From Kitasatospora sp. A2-31 (GTDB lineage Bacteria; Actinomycetota; Actinomycetes; Streptomycetales; Streptomycetaceae): a stretch of 64,000 bases of DNA. The notes beneath the pieces were generated by a model. That model did no database searches, was not told the DNA's origin, and saw only the letters and a program-made list of their open reading frames with translations. Of the stretch, positions 8,517 through 18,215 are shown one piece after another. Position 1 is the first letter of the stretch. Each line of letters starts with the position of its first letter. The position numbers and the translations under genes are program-made. The DNA lies in the NCBI RefSeq assembly GCF_022288725.1, contig NZ_JAKNTA010000016.1, positions 88,353 to 152,352 on the forward strand, in the 5' to 3' direction.

Positions 8517-9386
8517 TCACGGCCTCGGGCCGGTCTCCCCCCGGTCCGCGTTCTTGGCCGCGACCACCGCGTCGAAGACCTCCCGCTTGGGTAGCGAAAG
8601 CTCGGCGGCGACGGCGGCGATGGCCTCCTTGCGCCGTTCGCCGGCCTCCTCGCGGACGGCCACCAGGCGGGCCAGCTCGGCCGGGGTCAGCTCCTGCGGA
8701 GCGGCCGGCGGGGCGCCGGCGACCACCACGGTGATCTCGCCCTTGACGCCCTCGGCCGCCCAGGCCGCCAGCTCGCCGAGCGGGCCGCGCCTGACCTCCT
8801 CGTAGGTCTTGGTCAGCTCGCGGCAGACGGCGGCGGGGCGGTCCGCGCCGAAGGCCCCGGCCATCGCGGCCAGCGCCTCGGCGATCCGGTGCGGGGCCTC
8901 GAAGAACACCATCGTGCGCGGCTCGGCGGCGATCGAGGCGAGCTGGCGGGCCCGGTCCCCGGTCTTGCGCGGCAGGAAGCCCTCGAAGGTGAAGCGGTCG
9001 ACCGGCAGGCCGGACAGCGCCAGCGCGGTGAGCACGGCGGACGGGCCGGGCACCGCGGTGACCTTGACGTCGGCGGCCACCGCCGCGGCCACCAGCCGGT
9101 AGCCGGGGTCGGAGACGGAGGGCATCCCGGCGTCCGTGACCAGCAGCACCCGGGCGCCGCCGAGCAGCGCCTCCACCAGCTCGGGGGTGCGGCCGACCTC
9201 GTTGCCCTCGAAGTAGGAGACCACCCGCCCGGCGGGGGCGACCCCGAGCGCCTGGGTGAGCCGGCGCAGCCGCCGGGTGTCCTCCGCCGCGATCACGTCC
9301 GCGGTGGCCAGCTCGGTGAGCAGCCGGGGCGGGGCGTCCGAGACGTCGCCGATGGGGGTGCCTGCGAGAACGAGTACTCCTGTCAC
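8517..9386 (-). CDS. rsmI: 16S rRNA (cytidine1402-2'-O)-methyltransferase
   Basis: 289 residues of the tetrapyrrole-methylase fold. RsmI 2'-O-methylates C1402 in the 16S decoding centre. Motifs: the N-terminal LVLAGTPIGDVSD, IAAEDTRRLRRL, the family signature LLVTDAGMPSVSDPGYRLV, VPGPSAVLTALALSGLP, and FFEAPHRI. I chose GTG 9386 because GGAGG lies 9 nt before it; the ATG at 9395 sits almost on that GGAGG. It is divergent from the mannosyltransferase at 9505, a pairing also seen in mycobacteria. Confidence 0.92.
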   Translation of the reverse strand: MTGVLVLAGTPIGDVSDAPPRLLTELATADVIAAEDTRRLRRLTQALGVAPAGRVVSYFEGNEVGRTPELVEALLGGARVLLVTDAGMPSVSDPGYRLVAAAVAADVKVTAVPGPSAVLTALALSGLPVDRFTFEGFLPRKTGDRARQLASIAAEPRTMVFFEAPHRIAEALAAMAGAFGADRPAAVCRELTKTYEEVRRGPLGELAAWAAEGVKGEITVVVAGAPPAAPQELTPAELARLVAVREEAGERRKEAIAAVAAELSLPKREVFDAVVAAKNADRGETGPRP

Positions 9387-9504
9387 GCGCCCCATCCTCC
9401 CAGCATCGGCGGCCCGGGCGGGTCTCCGGCGGGCCCCGGTGCTTTTGGTGACGATTCGGGCAGCTTCGGAGGGAGCCGTCCTGCCTTCCGGGAGCGCCCC
9501 TACG

Positions 9505-11337
9505 ATGTGGCGGATGAACGGCGACACGGCGGCGCAGACGCCCACGGGTACAGACCACACCGCGCAGGGCGGCGTCGGCGTGCCGGTCCTGACGGACCAG
9601 CCGTCCCCCGCGGTCCCCGGCCCGCGCGCTCCCGGCACCGAGGGCCCGGCGGCGCGCCCGGCCTGGGTGCGCCGCCTGGCCCGGTACGGCTACACCGCCC
9701 CGCGCACGGCCGCACTGGCCGACCGGCTGGCGCCGCCGATGCCGGACGGCCCCCGGGTCACCCCGGCGCGGGTCGCACCCTCCCCGCTGCTGCTGCGGCT
9801 CGGCGTACCCGTGCCGCAGGGCCTCTGGTCCTGGCTCTGCCGGTGGGCGGGCTGGATCGGCCCGCTCGCGGTGGCACTGTTCGCCGGGGCGCTCCGGTTC
9901 AGCGGCCTCGGGCAGCCGCACGCGATCATCTTCGACGAGACCTACTACGCCAAGGACGCGTACGCGCTCTGGCACGGCGGCTACGAGATCAGCTGGCCCG
10001 AGGGCGCCAACGAGCAGATCATGGCGGGCGACGAGGTGCCCTACCGGCCGGAGGCCAGCTACGTCGTCCATCCGCCGGTCGGCAAGTGGATCATCGGCGC
10101 GGGCGAGCAGCTGTTCGGCATGAACCCCTTCGGCTGGCGCTTCGCGGTGGCGCTGCTCGGCACCCTCTCGGTCCTGATGGTGGCCCGGATCGCCCGCCGG
10201 CTCTTCCGCAACACGCTGCTGGGCTGCGTGGCGGGGCTGCTGCTGGCGGTGGACGGCCTGCACTTCGTGCTGAGCCGCTCCGCGCTGCTGGACCTGGTGG
10301 TGATGTTCTGGATCCTCGCCGCCTTCGGCTTCCTGCTGCTGGACCGCGACCGCACCCGGGCCCGGATCGCCGAGCGGCTCGGCGGTATCGCGGACGCCGC
10401 GGCGGCCCAGCGGCTCAACCTGGGCTGGCGCCCGTACCGGATCGCGGCCGGCGTCTGCGTCGGCCTGACCTGCGCGACCAAGTGGAGCGGCCTCTACGTG
10501 GCGGCCGCCTTCGGCCTCATGACGGTGCTCTGGGACGCCGGGGCCCGCCGCCTCGCCGGCGCCGGCCGCCCGTACCTGGGGACGCTGGTGCGGGACGCCG
10601 TACCGGCCTTCGTCTCGATCGTCGTGGTCTCCGCGGTCGTGTACGTCACCTCGTGGTGGGGCTGGTTCGCCAGCAGCAACCTGCCCGGCCGGGGCGGCTA
10701 CGGCCGCGACTGGGCGGTCGGCCGGTCCACCGACTACCCGTGGATACCCGAGGGCCTGCGGGCCCTGTGGCACTACCACTCGACGGTGTACGACTTCCAC
10801 ACCCACCTGAGCGACCCGCACACCTACCAGTCGAACCCGTGGAGCTGGCTGGTGCTGGGCCGGCCGGTCTCCTTCTTCTACGAGTCCCCCAAGCAGGGCC
10901 AGGCGGGCTGCACCGCGAGCGAGTGCGCCCGCGAGGTGCTGGGCATCGGCACCCCGCTGCTCTGGTGGGCGGGCGTGGTCGCGCTGGCGTACTGCCTGTG
11001 GCGCTGGGCGGCCCGGCGGGACTGGCGGGCCGGCGCGGTGCTCTGCGGTCTGGCCGCCGGCTACCTGCCCTGGTTCGCCTACCAGCAGCGGACCATCTTC
11101 CTCTTCTACGCGGTGGCCTTCGTCCCGTTCGTGGTCCTCGCCGTGACGATGCTGGTCGGCGCCCTGATCGGGCCGGCCGGCGCGAGCCGGGACCGCCGGA
11201 TCATCGGCTCCACCACGGCCGGTCTGCTGGTCCTGCTGATCGTGTGGAACTTTCTGTTCTTCCACCCCCTGTATACGGGGCAGACGATTCCGATGGAGGA
11301 CTGGCGCAGGCGGATGTGGTTCGACAGCTGGATCTGA
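9505..11337 (+). CDS. pmt: Dolichyl-phosphate-mannose--protein O-mannosyltransferase (Pmt, GT39)
   Basis: About 610 residues, polytopic. It transfers mannose from polyprenyl-phosphate mannose to Ser/Thr of exported proteins. A ~110-residue cytoplasmic N-terminus precedes the first membrane helix. The catalytic acidic pair is in the first external loop, IIFDETYYAKDAY, followed by VHPPVGKWIIG. The C-terminal half holds the four-helix PMT domain and the loop YDFHTHLSDPHTYQSNPWSW. The start is uncertain: ATG 9505 has GGGAG about 10 nt upstream. Alternatively, TACGAT at 9501-9506 is a -10 box placing a leaderless start at ATG 9514. Confidence 0.92.
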   Translation: MWRMNGDTAAQTPTGTDHTAQGGVGVPVLTDQPSPAVPGPRAPGTEGPAARPAWVRRLARYGYTAPRTAALADRLAPPMPDGPRVTPARVAPSPLLLRLGVPVPQGLWSWLCRWAGWIGPLAVALFAGALRFSGLGQPHAIIFDETYYAKDAYALWHGGYEISWPEGANEQIMAGDEVPYRPEASYVVHPPVGKWIIGAGEQLFGMNPFGWRFAVALLGTLSVLMVARIARRLFRNTLLGCVAGLLLAVDGLHFVLSRSALLDLVVMFWILAAFGFLLLDRDRTRARIAERLGGIADAAAAQRLNLGWRPYRIAAGVCVGLTCATKWSGLYVAAAFGLMTVLWDAGARRLAGAGRPYLGTLVRDAVPAFVSIVVVSAVVYVTSWWGWFASSNLPGRGGYGRDWAVGRSTDYPWIPEGLRALWHYHSTVYDFHTHLSDPHTYQSNPWSWLVLGRPVSFFYESPKQGQAGCTASECAREVLGIGTPLLWWAGVVALAYCLWRWAARRDWRAGAVLCGLAAGYLPWFAYQQRTIFLFYAVAFVPFVVLAVTMLVGALIGPAGASRDRRIIGSTTAGLLVLLIVWNFLFFHPLYTGQTIPMEDWRRRMWFDSWI

Positions 11338-11508
11338 CGGTTCCGAGCACGGGGACCTTGCGGACGGGGTGCGCGGCACGTACCAGATCCGTCACAAGTC
11401 CCGGCCGCGTCGTCGGCCTGCGGAGACGGGCTGCCTAGGCTGAGCACCGAACGCGTATCCGGCCACTCCGGTTGCGTCCAGTCGCCAGACCCTTGGGGGA
11501 GCAGCACC

Positions 11509-13278
11509 ATGCGCAAAGGCGCGAAGATCGGCATCATCACCGGCGTGTCCCTCGCCGTGCTCGCGGGCGGCGGGTACGGGGCGTACAGCCTCGTGGGCGG
11601 CTCGGACTCCGGTACGCCGGAGGCGAAGAAGCCCCGGACGGTGGTCGCCGAGCCCCCCACCGCCGAGCAGGCGGCGGCCGGCGCCAAGGACTTCCTGGAG
11701 GCCTGGGCAGCGGGTGACCTCGGCAAGGCGGCCGGGCTGACCGACGACCCGGCGGCCGCCACCGCCGCGCTGACCGCCTTCAAGGACCAGGTGAAGCCGA
11801 GCGGGCTGACCCTCGCGCCGTCCGGCCCGGCCACGCCGGCCGCCTTCGCCTCCGCGACCGGGACGCCCTCGCCGGCCGCCAAGCCGTCCGCGACCGCCGC
11901 GGCCTCCGCCACCCCGTCCGCGGCCGGCACCGGATCCGCCTCGCCGTCCGCCTCGGCGGCGCCGGCCGGCGTCCTGATGGGCTTCAAGGCCCGCGCCGAG
12001 TTCGAGGGCACCAACCGGGTCTGGGACTACAACGGCTTCCTGAGCGTCGTGAAGATGAGCGACGACACCCCGGCCGTGCACTGGGCGCCGACGGTGATCC
12101 ACCCCCACCTGGGCCCCGGCGAGGTGATCTCCACCCAGCCGGTCTTCGCCCCGCCCGGGAACGTGGTGGACCGCAACAACAAGCCGCTGCAGGGTGCCTC
12201 GATCACCCCGACGCTGCTCGCCACGCTGCAGGACAACGTCCGCAAGATCCAGGCGGCCGACCCGAGCAAGGACCAGAGCGACGCCGGGAGCGGCGTGGTG
12301 ATCACCACCGCGGACGGCAAGGGCGCCACCGACAGGCTGTTCACCATCGTCGAGCCGAAGCCGGCCAAGCCGTTCAAGGTGACGATCGACAACACGCTGC
12401 AGGCCGCCGCCGAGAAGGCGATGGCCGACCTCGGCGGCAAGTCCGGCTCGATCGTCGCGATCGAGCCGAGCACCGGCCAGGTGCTGGCCTTCGCCAACGC
12501 GCCCGCCAACGGCCAGAACCGGGCCTTCCTCGGCCTGCTCGCCCCCGGCTCCACCATGAAGATCGTCACGTCGACGGCCCTGCTGGAGGCCGGCGTCAAC
12601 CCGGACACCGTGGTGCCCTGCCCGGTGAAGAGCAGCAACCCGAAGGCGATCCCGAACTCGTTCCCGGACGCCTACCCGAACAACACGCTGCAGCAGGACT
12701 TCATGATCTCCTGCAACACCGCCTTCATCGACCAGGGCCTGGCCAGCCTCAAGCCGGGCGCGCTGACCTCCACCGCCAAGGACGTGTACGGCATCGGCCT
12801 GGAGTGGAAGACCGGCCTGCCCAACGCCGACGGCCGGGTGCCGGACGCCGGCACCAACAAGGACGAGCAGGCCATGCAGTCCATCGGCCAGGGCAAGATC
12901 CAGATGAACCCGCTGGCCATCGCCTCGATCACCGCCACGGTGCAGAGCGGCGAGTTCAAGCAGCCGATCATGGTCGCCGACCTGCCGCAGCAGAAGGCGG
13001 CCCGCAACCTCTCCCCCGACACCGCCGGCAAGCTGCGCGCGATGATGGCGGCCACCGCCAAGGACGGCACCGCCAAGGCGGTGATGGCCGGGATCTCCGA
13101 CAACGCGGGCGCCAAGACCGGCTCGGCGGAGGCCACCGGCATCGACACCACCAACAGCTGGTTCACCGCCTACCGGGGGAACCTCGCCCTCGCCGCCGAG
13201 GTCCAGGGCGGCGGCCACGGCGCCGACGCCGCCGGTCCGGCCGTCGCCGCCGTCATCAAGGCCGCCGGCAACCGCTGA
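11509..13278 (+). CDS. Class B penicillin-binding protein with MecA-type N-terminal domain
   Basis: 589 residues. A single N-terminal membrane anchor (about residues 7-30) is followed by an NTF2-like MecA_N domain (about 50-110), which is split by a low-complexity Ala/Ser/Pro/Thr insertion at about 118-160. The dimerisation region comes next, then the transpeptidase domain from about residue 290. All three active-site motifs are intact: STMK (APGSTMKIV), SCN (ISCNTAF) and KTGS (GAKTGSAEA). It lacks a transglycosylase domain, so it cross-links peptidoglycan only. GGGGGAG precedes the ATG, and TAGGCT at about 11435 is a possible -10. Streptomycetes carry several such PBPs. Confidence 0.9.
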   Translation: MRKGAKIGIITGVSLAVLAGGGYGAYSLVGGSDSGTPEAKKPRTVVAEPPTAEQAAAGAKDFLEAWAAGDLGKAAGLTDDPAAATAALTAFKDQVKPSGLTLAPSGPATPAAFASATGTPSPAAKPSATAAASATPSAAGTGSASPSASAAPAGVLMGFKARAEFEGTNRVWDYNGFLSVVKMSDDTPAVHWAPTVIHPHLGPGEVISTQPVFAPPGNVVDRNNKPLQGASITPTLLATLQDNVRKIQAADPSKDQSDAGSGVVITTADGKGATDRLFTIVEPKPAKPFKVTIDNTLQAAAEKAMADLGGKSGSIVAIEPSTGQVLAFANAPANGQNRAFLGLLAPGSTMKIVTSTALLEAGVNPDTVVPCPVKSSNPKAIPNSFPDAYPNNTLQQDFMISCNTAFIDQGLASLKPGALTSTAKDVYGIGLEWKTGLPNADGRVPDAGTNKDEQAMQSIGQGKIQMNPLAIASITATVQSGEFKQPIMVADLPQQKAARNLSPDTAGKLRAMMAATAKDGTAKAVMAGISDNAGAKTGSAEATGIDTTNSWFTAYRGNLALAAEVQGGGHGADAAGPAVAAVIKAAGNR

Positions 13279-13289
13279 GCCCGGGCTCC

Positions 13290-13321
13290 CGTCCTGCCCC
13301 GGTCACCTCCGGGGCAGGACG
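13290..13321. terminator. Bidirectional terminator between convergent genes
   Basis: A perfect 13-bp stem (arm CGTCCTGCCCCGG, loop of 6). The last codons of the leftward GT87 gene lie inside it, so one hairpin serves both the PBP gene and the convergent membrane protein gene. Confidence 0.8.
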
Positions 13322-14712
13322 GCCTCCGGCCGGGCCATCAGGCAGCCGGCCGGGACGGGCGGCCGCGCGCTCCACCGCCGGGCCGCCAGCCGGGGCCAGA
13401 TCACCAGCACCGACGGCAGCGCCAGGTAGCCGAACCGCCCGGCCGGGGCGAGCATGAACGCGATCGCCAGCCCGGCCGCCAGCAGGTCGGCGGCGGCGAT
13501 CGCGGAGACCGGCGGCCGGGCCAGCAGCCAGATCGCCACTCCCAGCCCGCCGATCGTCATCAGCGCCAGCGACACCGAGTGCCCGGTCGGCCCGAAGCCC
13601 GCCAGCACCTTGCCCGGCAACGGGCTGCCGGCCGGCGTCTGGATCGCGGTCAGGCCCAACGGGAACCGCACCACCTGCTCGCGCAGCGCGTCGGCCCGGG
13701 CCAGTGCGGCGGGCACGATCACCACGAGGCCGGCTCCGAGGGCGGTGAGCCCGGCCCGGGCGGCCGGGCGGCGCCCGTAGAGCCGCCAGAGCAGCAGCAC
13801 GGCCACCGGCAGCGCCGGCCAGGCCGTCCACTTCAGCGTGCAGGCCACCGCGAGGACGAGCCCGGCGCCGATGGTGCGGTCCCGCTCGGCGAGGGCCATG
13901 GCCAGGCAGCAGACCCCGATCAGCGGCAGGTCCACCCCGCCCACCGCGAGGGCCAGCGCGATCAGGGGCGAGGCGGTGAGCACCGCCAGCGGCAGCAGCG
14001 GCGCGCGGTCGCGGGTCGGCCGCAGCAGCCGCCAGCTCGCCAGCAGGCAGACGATGAAGGCGAGTGCGAACCAGATCCGGGCGTCGCCCACCAGCTGGGC
14101 CACCGGGTTGCCGTCGCCCACCAGGGCGCGGGGCATTCCGAACAGGGACATGGCCGGCAGGTACGGGTTGTAGTCGGTGACGACCACGGGGTGCGGCAGG
14201 TACGGGCTGCCGGTGGTGAGCAGCAGGTGCGCCGAGCGTTCGACCACCATCACCTCGGACTGGTGGCGGCCCTCCAGGGCCAGCAGGGCCAGCGGCACCA
14301 GGACGGCGCCGATCAGGGCGGTCGCGGCCGCGGCACGGGGCCCGATCCGGCGCGGCAGGGTCAGGCAGAGGAGCCCGGCGAGGGCGTAGGCGGGGGCGGC
14401 GAGGGCGCCCCAGAGCCGCTGGTTGGGCAGGTCGGAGACGAGCGGGAAGGCCGCCGCCCAGCCGGCGGCGATCAGGCAGCCGAGGAACTGGACGCGGCGC
14501 CGCGCGGCGAGGAGGGCGGGATTCAGCCGATCGGGCGTGGGCGGAAACGTGTTCTCACCACGCTGTCGGGGGAACGGGCGGGGGCCGAGGCCGCGGATCA
14601 GGCGTCCGGGTCTGGTCGTCGATCCGGCCGCTACGGCCGGGGCCGGCGTTCTCGTACGGCCGGTGAAGCGGCCGCGCGGGCGGGAGAAGCCGGGCGTGCG
14701 GGTGCTCACCAT
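13303..14712 (-). CDS. GT87-family (DUF2029-like) integral membrane glycosyltransferase
   Basis: 469 residues. A basic, Pro-rich N-terminus of about 70 residues precedes roughly ten hydrophobic helices. The layout resembles the GT-C superfamily of polyprenyl-phosphate-sugar-dependent mannosyl/arabinosyl transferases. The first loop carries SPYLPHPVVVTDYNPYLPAMSLF, like the short-acidic plus aromatic loop of GT87 members, and a later loop has LKWTAWPALP. The substrate cannot be read from sequence. ATG 14712 has only a weak ribosome site, and a shorter start is possible. It converges on the PBP gene and shares its terminator. Confidence 0.75.
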   Translation of the reverse strand: MVSTRTPGFSRPRGRFTGRTRTPAPAVAAGSTTRPGRLIRGLGPRPFPRQRGENTFPPTPDRLNPALLAARRRVQFLGCLIAAGWAAAFPLVSDLPNQRLWGALAAPAYALAGLLCLTLPRRIGPRAAAATALIGAVLVPLALLALEGRHQSEVMVVERSAHLLLTTGSPYLPHPVVVTDYNPYLPAMSLFGMPRALVGDGNPVAQLVGDARIWFALAFIVCLLASWRLLRPTRDRAPLLPLAVLTASPLIALALAVGGVDLPLIGVCCLAMALAERDRTIGAGLVLAVACTLKWTAWPALPVAVLLLWRLYGRRPAARAGLTALGAGLVVIVPAALARADALREQVVRFPLGLTAIQTPAGSPLPGKVLAGFGPTGHSVSLALMTIGGLGVAIWLLARPPVSAIAAADLLAAGLAIAFMLAPAGRFGYLALPSVLVIWPRLAARRWSARPPVPAGCLMARPEAVLPRR

Positions 14713-14778
14713 GGTGGAAGGTTATGTGCGGGGGCGGTGCCATGTCGCCATGTCGGCTCCGGGGAGTGTCCGGCGTGA

Positions 14779-14822
14779 CGCACGGGGCCGCCGGGGTGCG
14801 TCACCACCGGCGGCCCCGTGCG
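14779..14822 (-). terminator. Terminator of the amino acid permease gene
   Basis: A perfect 16-bp inverted repeat, arms at 14779-14794 and 14807-14822 with a 12-nt loop, starting 25 bp past the permease stop codon. Confidence 0.75.
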
Positions 14823-14846
14823 CGGGTGCCCTGCAGGGCCTCGGGC

Positions 14847-16346
14847 TCAGCCGACCTTGCTGTCGGCCGGCTGCTCGACCGCGGCGGTCTCCTCGGCGCG
14901 CTCCAGCTTGGAGTGCTTGATGCTGTAGCCGAAGTAGACGGCCACCGCGACGACCAGCGCGACGGCGCCGGCCTCGAAGGTGTCCGCGTGCAGGCCGGTG
15001 ATCAGGTAGATGCAGAAGCCGACGCTGAGCAGCGGGACGACCGGGTAGCCGGGGACCTTGAAGCCGCGCGGCAGGTCGGGCTGGGTGCGGCGCAGCACGA
15101 TCACGCCGATCGAGACCACCGAGAAGGCGATCAGGGTGCCGAGGCTGGTGATGTCGGCCAGCTTCTCCAGCGGGATGAAGGCGGCCAGCGCGCCGACGCC
15201 GAGGCCGACCACGATGGTGTTCCAGACCGGGGTGCCGGTGCGCGGCGAGAGCTGGGCGAACCGCTTGGGCAGCATGCCGTCGCGGCCCATCGAGTACAGG
15301 ATGCGGGTCTGGCCGTAGATCACCACGAGGGTGATGGAGAAGATCGAGATGATCGCGCCGACCGCGAAGATCATCGCCGGCCAGCTCTGGCCGGTGATGT
15401 CCTGCAGGATCTGGGCGAGACCGGCCTCCTGGCCGTCGAACTTCTCCCAGGGCTGGGCGCCGATGCCGGCCAGGGCCACCAGGATGTAGAGCAGCGTCAC
15501 CACGACCAGCGAGATGATGATCGCCAGCGGCAGGGTGCGGCGCGGGTTCTTGACCTCCTCGCCGGCGGTGGACACGGCGTCCAGGCCGATGAACGAGAAG
15601 AAGATGCTGGAGGCCGCGACCTGGACGCCGCCGATGCCGAGCGGCATGAACGGGGTCAGGTTGCCGGAGTGGAACGCGGTCAGCGCGACGCCGATGAAGA
15701 GCACCAGGATGACGATCTTCACGGCCACCATGGCCGCGTTGACCTTCACCGACTCGCTGACGCCGCGGATCAGCAGGAAGCAGACCATGGCGACCAGCAG
15801 CAGCGCCGGCAGGTTGAACCAGTGGCCGTCGCCGGGCGCGCCGGCCAGCTGGTCCGGGATCTGCCAGCCGATGGCCAGGTCGAGGAACTTGTTCAGGTAC
15901 TCGGCCCAGCTGACCGCGATCGCGGAGGCCGAGACGCCGTACTCCATGAGCAGGCAGATGCCGACCACGAAGGCGACGCCCTCGCCGAGGGTGGCGTAGG
16001 CGTACGAGTACGAGGAGCCCGAGACCGGGATGGCGGAGGCCATCTCGGCGTAGCAGAGCGCGGTGAGGCCCGCGGTGATCGCGGCGATCACGAAGGAGAG
16101 GATCACGGCCGGGCCGGCGGACGGCACCGCGCTGTTGAGCACGAAGAAGATGCCGGTGCCGATGGTGGCGCCGATGCCGATCGAGGACAGCTGCCAGAGG
16201 CCGATCGAGCGGCGCAGGTGGATGCCGGATCGGCCGCCCTCTTCGGGAGCGCCGGCGGGCAGGGCGTCGGCGCCCTCGCTCTCGGCGATCAGGGCGGAGA
16301 CGGGCTTGCGTCGCAGCAGACGCGCACCAACGGTGTTGCTGGCCAA
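14847..16346 (-). CDS. APC-family amino acid permease
   Basis: 499 residues with about 12 membrane helices; imports amino acids with protons. The first helix has the APC hallmark GIGATIGTGIF (about residues 57-67), a broken helix that binds the substrate backbone. Helix 3 has LCYAEMASAIPVSGSSYSYAY, and the loop before helix 9 has RILYSMGRDGMLPKRFAQLSPRTGTPVW. These features match the cationic/branched permease subgroup (YfnA-like), but the substrate is not fixed by sequence. The cytoplasmic N-terminus has an acidic, Pro/Gly-rich insert. The 246 bp upstream contain several AT-richer segments suited to a promoter. Confidence 0.9.
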   Translation of the reverse strand: MASNTVGARLLRRKPVSALIAESEGADALPAGAPEEGGRSGIHLRRSIGLWQLSSIGIGATIGTGIFFVLNSAVPSAGPAVILSFVIAAITAGLTALCYAEMASAIPVSGSSYSYAYATLGEGVAFVVGICLLMEYGVSASAIAVSWAEYLNKFLDLAIGWQIPDQLAGAPGDGHWFNLPALLLVAMVCFLLIRGVSESVKVNAAMVAVKIVILVLFIGVALTAFHSGNLTPFMPLGIGGVQVAASSIFFSFIGLDAVSTAGEEVKNPRRTLPLAIIISLVVVTLLYILVALAGIGAQPWEKFDGQEAGLAQILQDITGQSWPAMIFAVGAIISIFSITLVVIYGQTRILYSMGRDGMLPKRFAQLSPRTGTPVWNTIVVGLGVGALAAFIPLEKLADITSLGTLIAFSVVSIGVIVLRRTQPDLPRGFKVPGYPVVPLLSVGFCIYLITGLHADTFEAGAVALVVAVAVYFGYSIKHSKLERAEETAAVEQPADSKVG

Positions 16347-16592
16347 AACGACGATCCTTCTAGGCGGGGAGGGTGTCCTAGCGGCCGGTCACTCGACGCG
16401 CCATCTGGTGTCATCGCGGACCAACCGAACAAAGATGGGACAGTACCGCGCGAATGCACCAGTGTCGCAAACGAACAGTACGATCGAGCGCATTGTACGA
16501 ATTGTCAGATCCGCCTACACAAACCGGACACTTCGCCAACGGCGGAACCCTCCGTCAGCGGCTAAGCCCCAGGTCAGGGGCGCCGAAGTGGT

Positions 16593-18215
16593 TCAACCAC
16601 TGAGCACGGCCTCCATCACCGCACGGGCGACCGGCGCCGCCAGCCCGCCACCCGTCACATCGGTGGCGTTACTGTCCGCGATCACCACGGCGACCGCCAC
16701 CGGCGGCACCGCGCCCGAGCCGGCCGGCTTGGCCCAGGAGACGAACCACGCGTACGGCGTCCCGCCGTTGTCCGCTCCGTGCTGGGCGGTTCCGGTCTTG
16801 CCCCCGACGACCGCACCGGCGATCCGGGCGTTGCGGCCGGTGCCGGTCTCCACCGCGTCGACCATCAGCCGCTGCACCTGCCCGGCCACCGCCGGGGTCA
16901 CCGCCTGCCGGTAGGCGGTCGGCTGCATCAGCTGGACGGTGGTCCCGTCGCTGCGGGTCAGCTTGTCCACAAGCTGTGGACGCATCACGGTGCCGTTGTC
17001 GGCGATCCCGGCCGCGACCATCGCCATCACCAGCGGGGTGGCGGCCGTGTCGTACTGCCCGATCGAGGAGAGGGCGAGCTGGGCCTGGTCCATCTCGGTG
17101 TCGAAGACCGAGCGGGCCGGCCGGACCGGCACGTCGAGCCTGGCGTCGTTGAACCCGAAGCTCTCCGCCGTGGCGACCATGCCCTCCAGGCCGACCTGCA
17201 CCCCGAGGTAGCCCAGGACGCTGTTGCAGCTGTGGACCATCGCGGCGTCCAGCGACTGCCCCGGCTGGTTGCACACCGGGGTGTCGTTGGGCAACGTCGT
17301 CGTGGTGCCCGGCAGCACGTACGGGTACGGCGCACCGGTCGGCGCGTCGATGTCGGTGACCACCCGGTGCTGCAGCGCGGCCGCGGCGGTGACCACCTTG
17401 AACGCCGAACCGGGCGGGTACGTCTGGCGCAGCGCCCGGTTGAGCATCGGCTGGTCGGTGTCGGCCTGCAGCCGGTTCCAGGCCGCCTGGTCGGCGGAGA
17501 CGGCGCCGGCGAAGCTCCCCGGGTCGTACGTGGGGGTGCTGGCGAGCGCCAGGATCCGGCCGGTGGCGGGCTCGATCGCGACGACCGCGCCCTTCTGGTC
17601 GCCCAGCGCGCGCATCGCGGCCTCCTGCGCGGCCCGGTCGATGGTGGTGTAGACGTCGCCGCCCGGGTTCTGCCGGCGGGCGACGGCGTCCCAGACGGCC
17701 CAGCTCGCCAGCCCGGGGTCGATGCCGGAGAGCAGCGCGTCCTCGGTCCCCTCCAGCTGACTGTTGCCGTAGGCCTGCGAGGAGTACCCGGTGACGGCGG
17801 CGTAGAGGGGCCCCGCGGTGTACGTGCGCTTGTAGTCGTACCGGCCCCCGGTGGGCACCGAGCCGGTGACGGTGTCGGCGCCGACCCGGATGTTGCCGCG
17901 CGGCTGGGAGTACCGCTCGATGACCAGCCGCTGGTTGGCGGGGTTGTGGTTGAGCTCCCGGGCCCGGAACACCTGTACCCGGGTGGCCTGCACGCAGAGC
18001 GCCACGATCAGCAGCAGGCAGAAGGTGCCGGCCCGGCGGCCGGTGACGGAGATCCCGGGCAGGCCCTGCGGGCCGTTCCCGCTGCCGTTGCCGGTCCGGC
18101 CGGACCGGGGTCGGGGCCGGGAGCCGCCGACGCGGCCGTTCCCGCTCCCACGCCCGTTCCCGCTCCGGTCGCCGGGCCCGTCGCCGGTGCGGCTGCCGGT
18201 TCGGTCGCCGGCCAT
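16593..18215 (-). CDS. Class B penicillin-binding protein 2 (transpeptidase), partner of FtsW/RodA
   Basis: 540 residues. A highly repetitive Gly/Arg/Asn/Ser N-terminal tail (about residues 5-50) is cytoplasmic. One membrane helix follows (FCLLLIVALCVQAT), then the dimerisation domain with RGNI, then the transpeptidase domain. Active-site motifs are SAFK (PPGSAFKVVTA), SCN (HSCNSVLG) and KTG (GKTGTAQHG). Its ATG overlaps the FtsW/RodA stop by 4 nt (ATGA), so polymerase and transpeptidase are made from one coupled message, as expected for a SEDS-bPBP pair. The pair lies away from any pknB-type kinase genes in this window. Confidence 0.92.
   Translation of the reverse strand: MAGDRTGSRTGDGPGDRSGNGRGSGNGRVGGSRPRPRSGRTGNGSGNGPQGLPGISVTGRRAGTFCLLLIVALCVQATRVQVFRARELNHNPANQRLVIERYSQPRGNIRVGADTVTGSVPTGGRYDYKRTYTAGPLYAAVTGYSSQAYGNSQLEGTEDALLSGIDPGLASWAVWDAVARRQNPGGDVYTTIDRAAQEAAMRALGDQKGAVVAIEPATGRILALASTPTYDPGSFAGAVSADQAAWNRLQADTDQPMLNRALRQTYPPGSAFKVVTAAAALQHRVVTDIDAPTGAPYPYVLPGTTTTLPNDTPVCNQPGQSLDAAMVHSCNSVLGYLGVQVGLEGMVATAESFGFNDARLDVPVRPARSVFDTEMDQAQLALSSIGQYDTAATPLVMAMVAAGIADNGTVMRPQLVDKLTRSDGTTVQLMQPTAYRQAVTPAVAGQVQRLMVDAVETGTGRNARIAGAVVGGKTGTAQHGADNGGTPYAWFVSWAKPAGSGAVPPVAVAVVIADSNATDVTGGGLAAPVARAVMEAVLSG

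Noticed and set aside
16963-16983. Two converging DnaA-box-like 9-mers (TTGTCCACA and its near reverse complement)
   Set aside because: They lie inside the PBP2 transpeptidase coding sequence and encode ordinary family residues (Gln-Leu-Val-Asp-Lys-Leu), so chance palindromy is sufficient.
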